A DNA stretch of 64,000 bases, from contig NZ_BJVK01000008.1 of assembly GCF_007989105.1 (NCBI RefSeq), forward strand, positions 23,529 to 87,528, given 5' to 3'. Shown here one piece after another: positions 46,669-54,643 of the stretch. Each line of letters opens with the position of its first letter. The first letter of the stretch is position 1. Under the pieces are notes generated by a model. That model was given only the letters and a program-made list of their open reading frames with translations. It was not told the DNA's origin and made no database searches. Made by a program: the position numbers and the translations under genes. Source of the DNA: Lentilactobacillus kefiri. Its GTDB lineage: Bacteria > Bacillota > Bacilli > Lactobacillales > Lactobacillaceae.

Positions 46669-46685
46669 TCACAAGGGGAGGAATC

Positions 46686-47426
46686 ATGATGGATGCAGTC
46701 GTAACAGTGACACACGTTGATAAAAGCTTTAATAAAAAGCGAATCCTGCACGATGTGAATTTAACGGCATCAGGTCACGAAATATTAGGCCTGATTGGCC
46801 CTTCCGGTGCGGGTAAGACCACCATTATTAAAAATATCATGGGGATGGAACAGCCAGATGACGGTAAAGTGACCATTTTCGGCAAAGAAATGCCTAACCG
46901 ACAAGTCCTGCAAAGAATCGGATTTATGGCTCAGGACGATGCACTATATGAAAGTTTGACCGGTCGTGAGAATCTCAAGTTCTTTGCTCAACTGTTTGGT
47001 GTGAAAAAAGATCAGCTAAATGAGCGGATCGAATACACCGCCGGAGTCGTTAACCTCAACCAGGATTTGGATAAACGGGTCAGCAATTACTCAGGTGGAA
47101 TGAAGCGCCGTTTGTCCTTAGCAATCAGTTTGATTCAAGATCCTGACTTACTGGTTCTGGACGAACCGACTGTTGGAATCGATCCTGAACTGCGTCGGCA
47201 AATCTGGGACGAATTGAGGAAGTACGCCAAGGACGGCAAATCAATTATCATCACAACCCACGTGATGGAGGATGCCGCCGAATGTGACGAGCTTCTAATG
47301 ATTCGTGATGGCCACATCATTACCCACGGCTCTCCCGATAGTTTGGAGAAAAAGTATCAGGTTGATAATTTGGAACAAGTCTTTTTGAAAGCGGGGAAAT
47401 CAAATGAGAATACTGACAATAACTAA
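46686..47426 (+). CDS. ABC exporter ATP-binding protein
   Basis: A 246-residue cytoplasmic ATPase of the ABC-2 drug/antibiotic export type. Walker A GPSGAGKTT (about 37-45), Q-loop GFMAQDD, signature NYSGGMKRRLSLA, Walker B LLVLDEPT and D-loop VGID, switch His TTHVMEDA. It partners the permease gene, whose start overlaps this stop by 23 bases. AAGGGGAGGAATC ribosome site; the second ATG at 46689 is also possible. Controlled by the TetR regulator encoded third in the operon. Confidence 0.92.
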   Translation: MMDAVVTVTHVDKSFNKKRILHDVNLTASGHEILGLIGPSGAGKTTIIKNIMGMEQPDDGKVTIFGKEMPNRQVLQRIGFMAQDDALYESLTGRENLKFFAQLFGVKKDQLNERIEYTAGVVNLNQDLDKRVSNYSGGMKRRLSLAISLIQDPDLLVLDEPTVGIDPELRRQIWDELRKYAKDGKSIIITTHVMEDAAECDELLMIRDGHIITHGSPDSLEKKYQVDNLEQVFLKAGKSNENTDNN

Positions 47427-48572
47427 ACGAATCTTCGTTGAGATGTTTCGTGATAAGCGGACACTGGCGTTAATGTTCATTGCTCCCCTATTTATTTTGT
47501 CATTAATGTATTTTCTATTTCAATCAAACACCAATACGGTGGCAGACATTGGGACAAACAACGTCTCCAGCTCACTGATCAAAGCAATTGATAACAAGCA
47601 CATCACAATTCATAAGATGTCCGCAAATGCTTCGGCAAAACAAACAATTCGTGATAAGGATTACGCTGGCTTCATCAAAAAGACCAACGGCAAATTAATT
47701 GTGACCTACCAAAATGCCGACCAAAATAAAATGGCAATTATCAAGAAATCCGTTCAGATGGCGTTAATCAAAACTCAAATCAAACAACTGGCAGCTGCTA
47801 CTAAAAAATCGAAAGCCGGTTTGATGAAGATGCAAGCTCAGTTGCAGCAGATCAAAAAGCAACTACCGTCAACCATCAGTGGTCGAATTCCAGCTCCTTC
47901 AACCCCAAAGAATATGCAAAAGCCAAGCAGTCTCAAGCTGAGTCAGCATTATCTTTACGGCAAGAGCAACTCTTCGTTCTTTACGACGATGCTGCCGGTA
48001 TTCTTGGGATTCATGGTCTTCTTCTTTGTTTTCCTAATATCAGGCATCTCGCTTTTAAACGAACGAAATTCAAGAACGTTGGATCGCTTACTTGCAACGC
48101 CGGTTAAGCGAAGTGAAATTATCTATGGCTACCTGACTGGTTACGGTGCAGTTGCGATCATTCAAACCGCCATTATCGTTCTCTTCTGTATTTATGTATT
48201 AGGAATTGAGATTTTAGGCAACATTGCAATCGTCCTGTTGATTTGTTTTGCTTTGGCGATGGTTGCCCTTTCGATGGGATTATTTGTTTCAACGTTTGCA
48301 GCATCGGAATTTCAGATGGTGCAATTCATCCCGATCGTCGTCATCCACAAATTTTCTTCTCAGGTTTGATTCCAGTTGCCAACATGGCCGGATGGCTGCA
48401 GGTCATTGCCCACATCATGCCGCTTTATTATGGTGCCAGTGCCCTAACCGACGTTATTCAAAAACAGGCCAGCTTTTCGGCAATCATCCCCCAATTCTCT
48501 GCTATACTCATATTCTTACTTGTCTTCATCGTGTTGAACATGATTGGCATGCGGAAATATCGGAAAGTGTAG
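47404..48572 (+). pseudogene. ABC-2 permease, broken by a 1-base deletion
   Basis: The first part, 47404-48369, encodes an N-terminal membrane segment, a long extracytoplasmic region with helix QMQAQLQQIKKQ-like repeats, and the first ABC-2 helices, then runs out at IPIVVIHKFSSQV. From about 48345 the third frame continues as PQIFFSGLIPVANMAGW to RKV at 48572. The restored sequence FIPIVVIPQIFFSGLIP is the ABC-2 family signature, so one C is missing in ATCC(C)ACAA at 48343-48348. As read, the last two to three helices are lost and the exporter should not work. A homopolymer sequencing error is possible. Confidence 0.85.
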
Positions 48573-48581
48573 GTGAAAGAT

Positions 48582-49232
48582 ATGGCATCAACTTCAATTG
48601 AGTCATTTTATTCAGAAGACATTGATTCCACAAAGGATTTACCACAAAAGCAAAAGCAGGTTCTTAAAGCCTGCCTGGAACTATTTGCCTCAAAGGGATT
48701 CGAAGCCACAACGACAGCTGACATTGCCAAAAAAGCCGGTGTCAGTCAGGGAACGGTCTACAAGCGTTTCAATACTAAGGAACAGCTTTTACAGGCAGTT
48801 GTTCAACCATTATTTTCGAAAACCATTCCAAGAGCAGCCAAGGAATTCTCCTACGATATTAATCATTTTCAATATGACAACTTGGCCGAATTTTTAAAAC
48901 CAACTCTACGAAACCGATTGACATTTGCCACCGAGAACAAGCAAATTATCAAAATCTTGTTCATGCAGGCGATAAGCGATCCCCAGTTACTGGCTGAATT
49001 AGTCAAATCTGTCAAATCCGTGCTGACAAATACAATCCCAAAAGTGATCGACAAGTTGAAAGAAGAACACCTACTCGTCGACTGGGATACTGCAAGAATC
49101 ATGGAGTACGTTTTATCAATTGGAGCGGGCTATGGTGCCCAAATTGTTTTATTCGATCGAAAACTCGATTTGGATACGGTCATTGACCAGGCAGTCGAGT
49201 TTTTGGTCAAAGGACTTTCGCCCGAAAAATAA
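48582..49232 (+). CDS. TetR-family transcriptional regulator
   Basis: A 216-residue repressor. The N-terminal HTH, about residues 25-70, reads ACLELFASKGFEATTTADIAKKAGVSQGTVY then KRFNTKEQLLQAV. The C-terminal ligand domain is helical and divergent. It is the third gene of the exporter operon, 9 bases after the permease. Two palindromes with TGAGT/ACTCA arms flank the operon promoter, so it likely represses its own operon, and possibly the divergent permease. I start at the ATG at 48582; GTG at 48573 lacks spacing from AGGTGA. Confidence 0.88.
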   Translation: MASTSIESFYSEDIDSTKDLPQKQKQVLKACLELFASKGFEATTTADIAKKAGVSQGTVYKRFNTKEQLLQAVVQPLFSKTIPRAAKEFSYDINHFQYDNLAEFLKPTLRNRLTFATENKQIIKILFMQAISDPQLLAELVKSVKSVLTNTIPKVIDKLKEEHLLVDWDTARIMEYVLSIGAGYGAQIVLFDRKLDLDTVIDQAVEFLVKGLSPEK

Positions 49233-49250
49233 TTTAATTTTGATATGCGG

Positions 49251-49279
49251 TTGACAAACATTAGAACTGCGACTATTAT
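49251..49279 (+). promoter_or_regulatory. Promoter of the luxS-metE-metF unit
   Basis: TTGACA, 17-base spacer, TATTAT: strong promoter ahead of the T-box leader. Confidence 0.8.
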
Positions 49280-49309
49280 TATCATTAAATTTTAATGCTA
49301 GTAAATTAA

Positions 49310-49580
49310 AGCTCTGAAGAGAAGAGTAGTTGGCGAATGAACCCTTAGAGAATCCGGTTGGTGAAAAAGGATGGTTCATAAGTTAATGAAGATGAACTCT
49401 GAATAGCGATTTCAAGTTAACGCTTGAAACCCGGGTGCGACCGTTACATCGCCGAGTATCGAAGTCTGGTACTTTCAGAGGTGTTGGTTGCGAAATCAAT
49501 ACAAATTCAGGGTGGTAAAGCGAAACATTCGCCCCTCGGTCAGATTAATTCTGACACGAGGGACGAATGTTTTTTTGTTT
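49310..49580 (+). promoter_or_regulatory. T-box leader, probably methionine-specific
   Basis: Stem I is visible: AGAGT (49323) pairs with ACTCT (49396), upper arm ATGAACC with GGTTCAT (49373), with AGTAG on the 5' side and two ATG triplets (49386 and 49392) on the 3' side as specifier candidates. The T-box sequence AGGGTGGTAAAGCG is at 49509-49522. It can pair for antitermination or give way to a near-perfect terminator at 49523-49577 with T-run. Uncharged tRNA-Met would promote readthrough; the downstream genes fit. Confidence 0.88.
49523..49577 (+). terminator. T-box terminator hairpin
   Basis: AAACATTCG, CCCTCG, GTCAGA arms pair with TCTGAC, CGAGGG, CGAATGTTT, followed by T-run. It overlaps the T-box antiterminator sequence. 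Confidence 0.85.
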
Positions 49581-49651
49581 CTATAAATTAAAAAACAATG
49601 CTGGCATTAAGAATAAATGAAAACAATATTGGATGAGGAGATAGATTATTT

Positions 49652-50125
49652 ATGGCAAAAGTAGAAAGTTTTACATTGGATCACACAAAGGTTAAAGCAC
49701 CTTACGTTCGTTTAATTAAAACAGAAACCGGTCCTAAAGGCGATGTCGTTTCCAACTTCGACTTGCGGTTAACTCAGCCCAACGAAACTGCTGTTCCAAC
49801 TGCCGGGTTGCATACCATCGAACATTTATTGGCAAGCCTGCTCAGAGATCGCCTCGATGGCGTGATTGACTGTTCACCATTTGGCTGTCGGACTGGATTT
49901 CACTTGATTACCTGGGGCGAACACAGCACCACCGAAGTTGCCAAGGCCTTAAAGGGATCCCTTGATGAAATTGCCAATAAAGTGGAATGGAAAGATGTTC
50001 CGGGCGTGGATAAATACAGCTGCGGAAATTATCGTGACCACTCTTTATTCTCAGCCAAAGAATGGAGCAAGAAGATTCTCGATGAGGGAATTTCAAATGA
50101 TCCTTACGAAAGACATGTTATCTAG
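49652..50125 (+). CDS. luxS: S-ribosylhomocysteine lyase
   Basis: A 157-residue Fe/Zn enzyme that cleaves S-ribosylhomocysteine to homocysteine and DPD, the AI-2 precursor. Metal ligands: His54 and His58 in LHTIEHLL, and Cys125 in [10 protein letters not shown]; the catalytic Cys is in FGCRTGF (Cys80). The first gene after the Met T-box, so its chief job here is probably homocysteine recycling for the MetE step encoded 185 bases downstream. GATGAGGAG ribosome site. Confidence 0.96.
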   Translation: MAKVESFTLDHTKVKAPYVRLIKTETGPKGDVVSNFDLRLTQPNETAVPTAGLHTIEHLLASLLRDRLDGVIDCSPFGCRTGFHLITWGEHSTTEVAKALKGSLDEIANKVEWKDVPGVDKYSCGNYRDHSLFSAKEWSKKILDEGISNDPYERHVI

Positions 50126-50170
50126 ATTTTTCAGTGCTTTGTTTTTTCGTTTCTTACTATTACTAACAAA

Positions 50171-50290
50171 ACGTGCTCCCCAAACCAGCCCCCTCCGCTT
50201 TATCCAACAATGAGCCCACGATGCAAGAAACGCATCAAAACTCATTGTTAAATAAATGCTCAGGAACTAACCGGCTTGGCTCGCACTCTA
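50171..50290 (-). repeat. Long intergenic hairpin element, copy 2 (luxS-metE gap)
   Basis: About 120 bases. The ends CGTGCTCC and TCGCACTCT match those of the copy at 7249-7360. Internal arms: AACAATGAG/CTCATTGTT, GATGC/GCATC around AAGAAAC, and CCAA/TTGG near the ends. Copy 1 reads along its operon while copy 2 is inverted relative to luxS-metE transcription. Confidence 0.6.
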
Positions 50291-50310
50291 AAGCTTAGGA
50301 GGCTACCCAC

Positions 50311-52596
50311 ATGACAACTACAATTATTGGATTTCCACGTATCGGCCATCACCGTGAATTAAAATTTGCTACAGAACACTATTGGAAAAACAAGATTGAC
50401 CAAGTTGAGTTACTCAAAACAGCTTACGGCATCCGCAAGAATCACTGGCAGGCACAACAAGCTGCCGGCATCGACTTGATTCCAGTAGGTGATTTTTCAT
50501 TCTTTGACGGCGTTTTAGATACTGCCAATCTTTTAAACATCATCCCGGAACGATACAAGGAACTTAATTTATCACCGCTCGACGAATACTTTGCCCAAGC
50601 CCGTGGATACCAAAATGGTTCCGAAACAGTTAAAGCACTCCCAATGAAAAAATGGTTCAATACCAACTATCACTACATTGTGCCGGAATTCTCCAAAGCC
50701 ACTGACATTAAGTTGGTTGGCAGCAAACTATTTGACGAAGTTGACGAAGCCCTCAAGCTTGGGATCAACGCCAAGGCCGTCATCACAGGTCCATACACAC
50801 TTCTCAAGTTAAGCCGTTTTATTGACGGTCCAACACCTAAAGATTTTGTTGATGCCCTCATTTCTGCATACTCTGACGTTATTAAGCATCTCAACCAACA
50901 AGGGGTTGCTTGGATTCAAATCGATGAGCCGGCTCTCAGCTTTGATGTTGATTCTGCTGAAAAGACCATCTTTGACAAATTATACAAAGGCATTTTAGCC
51001 AGCAAGGGATCAGCCAAAATTCTTTTACAAAACTACTTTGGCGATATTCGCGATGTTTATAACGATGTTACCAGCCTTGATTTTGATGGAATTGGATTGG
51101 ATTTTGTTGAAGGCAAATATAACTTGGAACTCGTTAAACAAAACGGCTTCCCCGCTGACAAAGTTCTCTTTGCCGGTGTTGTAAATGGTAAAAATATTTG
51201 GCGCAACCATTATGAAAAGACCATTAAATTACTTAACGGCTTGAATACCAAAGCCCAAGTTATCCTGAGCAGTTCGGCTTCTCTTCTTCACGTTCCTTAT
51301 AGTGCAGCAGATGAAACCAAGGTTCCTTCAGACGTTAAACAGCATTTGGCTTTTGCGATTGAAAAGCTTGATGAAATCAAGGAACTCGATAACATCTACC
51401 GCGATGAAGCAGATGGCAAGGCCGCTTTGGAAAAGAACGACACTTTATTCCGCAGCGTCAAACATCCATTCAATGAAGCCGTTCGTGACAGAATTGCCGG
51501 CCTGACCGAATCTGACTACACCCGCCTTCCGGAACGAGCAGAACGGGAAAAGATCCAAAAGAAGGAATTCAATCTGCCAATCCTGCCAACAACCACAATT
51601 GGTTCATTCCCACAGACAAAAGATGTTCGTCAAAATCGTTCCAAATTACGTAAAGGTGAAATCACCAAGGAACAATACGACAAGTTTAATGAAGATAAAA
51701 TTCGCCGGATCGTTAAAATCCAAGAAGAAATTGGTTTGGACGTTCTGGTTCATGGTGAATACGAACGTAACGACATGGTTGAATACTTCGGAGAAAAACT
51801 CGACGGCTTTGTCTTCACTCAAAACGGCTGGGTTCAATCTTACGGTACTCGTGGTGTTAAACCACCAATTATTTGGGGCGATATTAGTCGAACTGCGCCA
51901 ATCACCGTTGCCGCTTCAGTGTTCGCAAAGAACCTGACTGATAAGCCAATGAAGGGCATGCTGACCGGACCAGTGACGATTTTCAACTGGTCGTTCCCAC
52001 GTGAAGACGTCACACCAAAAGAATCAGTTACTCAAATTGCCTTGGCTCTTCAAGATGAAGTCCTTGATTTGGAAAAGCATGACATCAAGATTATTCAAAT
52101 CGATGAACCTGCATTACGAGAAAATCTGCCACTTAGAAAATCCAACTGGTATTCTGAATACTTGGATTGGGCAGTTCCGGCATTCCGACTTGTTCACAGT
52201 AAAGTTCAGGCAAGTACCCAAATTCATACCCATATGTGCTACAGCGAATTTGGCGATATTATTAAAGCCATTGATGCTTTAGACGCCGATGTTATCTCGT
52301 TTGAAGCCTCTCGTGCCGACTTTACCCTGATCGACCAATTAGTCGCAGCCAAGTTCCAGACAGAAGTTGGTCCCGGCGTTTACGATATTCACTCACCTCG
52401 AATTCCATCAGAGCAAGAGATTGAAGGACTGATCAAACAATTAGTCGCCAAGCTGCCGGTTGATAAAGTTTGGATCAACCCTGATTGTGGCTTGAAGACC
52501 CGTTCAGAGGAAGAATCGTTTGAAAGCCTTAAAAATATTGTTGATGCGACTAAGAAGGTTAGGAGTGAAATCAATGAGCCTAACGGAGTTATTTAA
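50311..52596 (+). CDS. metE: Cobalamin-independent methionine synthase
   Basis: A 761-residue enzyme transferring methyl from 5-methyl-THF-(Glu)n to homocysteine. N-terminal barrel: IGFPRIGHHRELKFA then the KLAFA-type helix; C-terminal catalytic barrel: TTTIGSFPQT, VHGEYERNDMVEYFGE, and the zinc ligands in IHTHMCYSEF (His, Cys), plus NPDCGLKTR (Cys). Full length. Its homocysteine comes in part from LuxS and the methyl group from MetF, whose start lies 23 bases inside the metE end. TTAGGAGGCTACC ribosome site lies right after the hairpin element. Confidence 0.97.
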   Translation: MTTTIIGFPRIGHHRELKFATEHYWKNKIDQVELLKTAYGIRKNHWQAQQAAGIDLIPVGDFSFFDGVLDTANLLNIIPERYKELNLSPLDEYFAQARGYQNGSETVKALPMKKWFNTNYHYIVPEFSKATDIKLVGSKLFDEVDEALKLGINAKAVITGPYTLLKLSRFIDGPTPKDFVDALISAYSDVIKHLNQQGVAWIQIDEPALSFDVDSAEKTIFDKLYKGILASKGSAKILLQNYFGDIRDVYNDVTSLDFDGIGLDFVEGKYNLELVKQNGFPADKVLFAGVVNGKNIWRNHYEKTIKLLNGLNTKAQVILSSSASLLHVPYSAADETKVPSDVKQHLAFAIEKLDEIKELDNIYRDEADGKAALEKNDTLFRSVKHPFNEAVRDRIAGLTESDYTRLPERAEREKIQKKEFNLPILPTTTIGSFPQTKDVRQNRSKLRKGEITKEQYDKFNEDKIRRIVKIQEEIGLDVLVHGEYERNDMVEYFGEKLDGFVFTQNGWVQSYGTRGVKPPIIWGDISRTAPITVAASVFAKNLTDKPMKGMLTGPVTIFNWSFPREDVTPKESVTQIALALQDEVLDLEKHDIKIIQIDEPALRENLPLRKSNWYSEYLDWAVPAFRLVHSKVQASTQIHTHMCYSEFGDIIKAIDALDADVISFEASRADFTLIDQLVAAKFQTEVGPGVYDIHSPRIPSEQEIEGLIKQLVAKLPVDKVWINPDCGLKTRSEEESFESLKNIVDATKKVRSEINEPNGVI

Positions 52597-53470
52597 AACT
52601 AAAACCGTCTTTTCACTGGAAGTCTTTCCACCAAAGAAAAGTTCGCCAACCGAGGCAATTCTTCCAACCCTCAAGCGTCTCCAATCAATTAACCCGGATT
52701 TTATATCGGTAACTTTGGGTGCGGGGGGTACTGCCCATTGTGATGGAACTGTTGAAATTGCCAACCTGATTCAAAATAAGCTGGATATTCCGGCAGTTGC
52801 CCATGTACCAGGCCTTTATCAGACCCAAGAGCAAGTTTTGGCATTACTGGACCGTTTGGACAGTATCAACGTGAAGAACATTCTTGCCCTTCGCGGGGAT
52901 AAGATTCCCGGCAAAGAACCGGTTGGTGTTTTCAATCACGCCAATGAACTGGTTAAATTTGTCCATGAAAATCGTCCCGACTTCAGCATTGCCAGTGCGT
53001 GTTATCCCAACTGCCATACTGAAGCCCCCGACTTTGTCGACGACATCACCCATTTAAAGGAAAAGGTTGATGCCGGAGCCGATCACTTGATCAGCCAACT
53101 CTTCTTTGATAACCAAGCTTTCTATGATTTCAAAGAAAAAACCGAGATTGCTGGAATTCACGTTCCAATTGAAGCCGGCATTATGCCCTGTACGAATAAG
53201 AATCAAATCGAACGGATTACTCAAATTTCAGGCGTTCCGATTCCTAAAAAATTCGCTGCAATCATGGATCGCTACCAGAATAGTAAAGAAGCAATGCTTG
53301 ACGCCGGTATTGCCTTCGCAGTTGATCAAATAATTGATTTGGTCTCTCAAGGTGTTGACGGAATTCATCTTTACACCATGAATAAATCTAAAATTGCCAA
53401 ACGAATCTGGGACGAAACCCAATCAGTCTTTGAAGCATCAAACTTATCAAAGCAGACTGAAAATGCATAA
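52574..53470 (+). CDS. metF: Methylenetetrahydrofolate reductase
   Basis: A 298-residue FAD-dependent barrel that makes 5-methyl-THF for MetE. Visible: FSLEVFPPKKSS near residue 14, VTLGAGGT, ALRGDKIPG (flavin contact), DHLISQLFFDNQAFYDF, and PIEAGIMPCTN. I start at 52574 (MSLTELF), nine bases after AGGAG; the upstream in-frame ATG at 52520 lies deep in metE. Last gene of the methionine unit, followed by a strong terminator. Confidence 0.95.
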   Translation: MSLTELFKTKTVFSLEVFPPKKSSPTEAILPTLKRLQSINPDFISVTLGAGGTAHCDGTVEIANLIQNKLDIPAVAHVPGLYQTQEQVLALLDRLDSINVKNILALRGDKIPGKEPVGVFNHANELVKFVHENRPDFSIASACYPNCHTEAPDFVDDITHLKEKVDAGADHLISQLFFDNQAFYDFKEKTEIAGIHVPIEAGIMPCTNKNQIERITQISGVPIPKKFAAIMDRYQNSKEAMLDAGIAFAVDQIIDLVSQGVDGIHLYTMNKSKIAKRIWDETQSVFEASNLSKQTENA

Positions 53471-53472
53471 TT

Positions 53473-53526
53473 AAAAGCGCTGCATCATTTAATTGGCTTG
53501 AACAATTAAGTGACACAGCGCTTTTT
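53473..53526 (+). terminator. Terminator after metF
   Basis: AAAAGCGCTG and CAGCGCTTTTT outer arms, with ATTTAATTG/CAATTAAGT inside. Confidence 0.85.
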
Positions 53527-53560
53527 CTGTGGCCATTCAACTTGGGGGAGAAGAGTGGGC

Positions 53561-53671
53561 TTAGTTAGCATGAGCATTTAAACGTGGGCGACGCATCATC
53601 CTACCTGCAATAACCATCACAACCGCAGCAGCGGTAATCCCCGACGTATAATAAATCCTTTTTCGATTCAT
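53561..53671 (-). CDS. 36-residue single-TM small protein
   Basis: Not a recognised family. The frame gives MNRKRIYYTSG, then a hydrophobic stretch ITAAAVVMVIAG, then a basic tail (RMMRRPRLNAHAN). One short membrane helix with positive ends. A GAAAGGAAGG site lies seven bases upstream, and the start follows the TAA of the next ORF directly, so coupling is likely. Function unknown. Confidence 0.55.
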   Translation of the reverse strand: MNRKRIYYTSGITAAAVVMVIAGRMMRRPRLNAHAN

Positions 53672-53812
53672 TTAAATCCTTCCTTTCAACGATATTTTTA
53701 GGTAACTATTTACTTGAAGAAAGAAATCTTGGAGGAGACTTTCTTCGATATTCTCAAATTCAATTGAGATGTCATTCACTTTATCCTTAATGACTGGTAA
53801 TGATGCCTGCAT
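53672..53812 (-). CDS. Possible 46-residue small ORF
   Basis: MQASLPVIKDKVNDISIEFENIEE-type sequence: acidic, amphipathic, one predicted helix pair, no known family. GAGAAGGAAGGG directly precedes the ATG at 53812. The frame also has a TTG start at 53854 (60 residues). Its stop abuts the start of the 36-residue ORF. Real only if expressed; codon use gives no firm answer. Confidence 0.35.
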   Translation of the reverse strand: MQASLPVIKDKVNDISIEFENIEESLLQDFFLQVNSYLKISLKGRI

Positions 53813-53854
53813 CCCTTCCTTCTCATTTGATTGTTTATAGATTACTGTCGCCAA

Positions 53855-54003
53855 CTTAACTCAAGCTTAAATTGAATCAATCTTTCCAATTCGCTGCTGA
53901 GTCTTAAGAAAAACGCTACTATTTTGTAAAACGCCGGAAATATTTCATGATTGAAGCCTAATCTTTGACAATACTAATTTAATTAATATCTTATAGTGTG
54001 CAT
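53855..54003. other. Intergenic region between the small ORFs and the spx promoter
   Basis: AT-rich and without a gene I can support. It holds a second TTGACA (53965-53970) with a weak -10, perhaps an additional spx promoter. Confidence 0.3.
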
Positions 54004-54031
54004 TTGACTTTAATTATGTATATGATATAAT
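54004..54031 (+). promoter_or_regulatory. Promoter of the Spx-like gene
   Basis: TTGACT, 16-base spacer, TGA-TATAAT (extended -10), followed by a 70-base leader. Confidence 0.75.
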
Positions 54032-54104
54032 TAAAGTGGGGATAGGTTCATGAACCGATGGATGAATCGAATTGTCGTCACAGCATTTAAAGGAGTTGAC
54101 AACA

Positions 54105-54515
54105 ATGCTAAATTTATATGTAGCACCCAGTAGTTCTTCAAGCAGACGAGCAGAAAAGTGGCTGAAGAGTCATGATATTCAGTTTAAGAAACGGGATATC
54201 TCAAAACGACCGTTAAGCGCTGAAGACTTGAAGCAAATTCTACGACTATCTGAAAACGGCAGTGATGATCTGATTTCCAAACGCTGTCACAGCTTTAAGA
54301 AGCTTAAGATCAACTTTGATAATTTACGTGTGTCTCAACTAATTGACTTAATGGTCAAATATCCTGATCTCATTAGACGGCCGTTGATCTTTGACGATCG
54401 GCAGCTGCAGGTCGGCTTTAGTGAAGAGGGAATCCGCAGCTTCCTACCAAGAGAAGCCAGAAAGACGCTGCTTACCGACTTACTTGAACAGCGGAACACA
54501 GACATAACAGCATAA
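54105..54515 (+). CDS. Spx/ArsC-family regulator lacking the CXXC redox pair
   Basis: A 136-residue thioredoxin-fold protein of the Spx family, which binds the RNA polymerase alpha CTD. It keeps SENGSDDLIS near residue 50 (family Gly52 region) and RRPLIFDD. The redox site, however, reads APSSSSSRRA, with Ser10 and Ser13 where Spx has Cys10 and Cys13. So thiol sensing is absent, and it should act constitutively or by abundance. ArsC activity is unlikely without the Cys. AAAGGAG site at the ATG at 54105. An Spx paralogue with cysteines is expected elsewhere. Confidence 0.88.
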   Translation: MLNLYVAPSSSSSRRAEKWLKSHDIQFKKRDISKRPLSAEDLKQILRLSENGSDDLISKRCHSFKKLKINFDNLRVSQLIDLMVKYPDLIRRPLIFDDRQLQVGFSEEGIRSFLPREARKTLLTDLLEQRNTDITA

Positions 54516-54528
54516 TCGGATACACATT

Positions 54529-54564
54529 CACCAAGCACCTTAATTGAGTGCCTGGTGTTTTTTT
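54529..54564 (+). terminator. Terminator after the Spx-like gene
   Basis: CACCAAGCAC and GTGCCTGGTG arms with a short loop, then seven T. Confidence 0.85.
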
Positions 54565-54643
54565 CTGTTATTATAGATAATATGTTATTATTGTGTAGCA
54601 AAAATGGTGGGTTTCATTACACCGTAAAAACGAGGTGTCTCTA

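Noticed and set aside
46378..46680. Small ORF on the minus strand in the permease leader (46385-46621)
   Set aside because: It runs through the PyrR loop and terminator stems and has no ribosome site; leader RNA explains the sequence better.
50126..50310. SAM riboswitch in the luxS-metE gap
   Set aside because: No SAM-I, SAM-II or SMK-box core motif was seen; the structure is the hairpin element shared with the purine operon.
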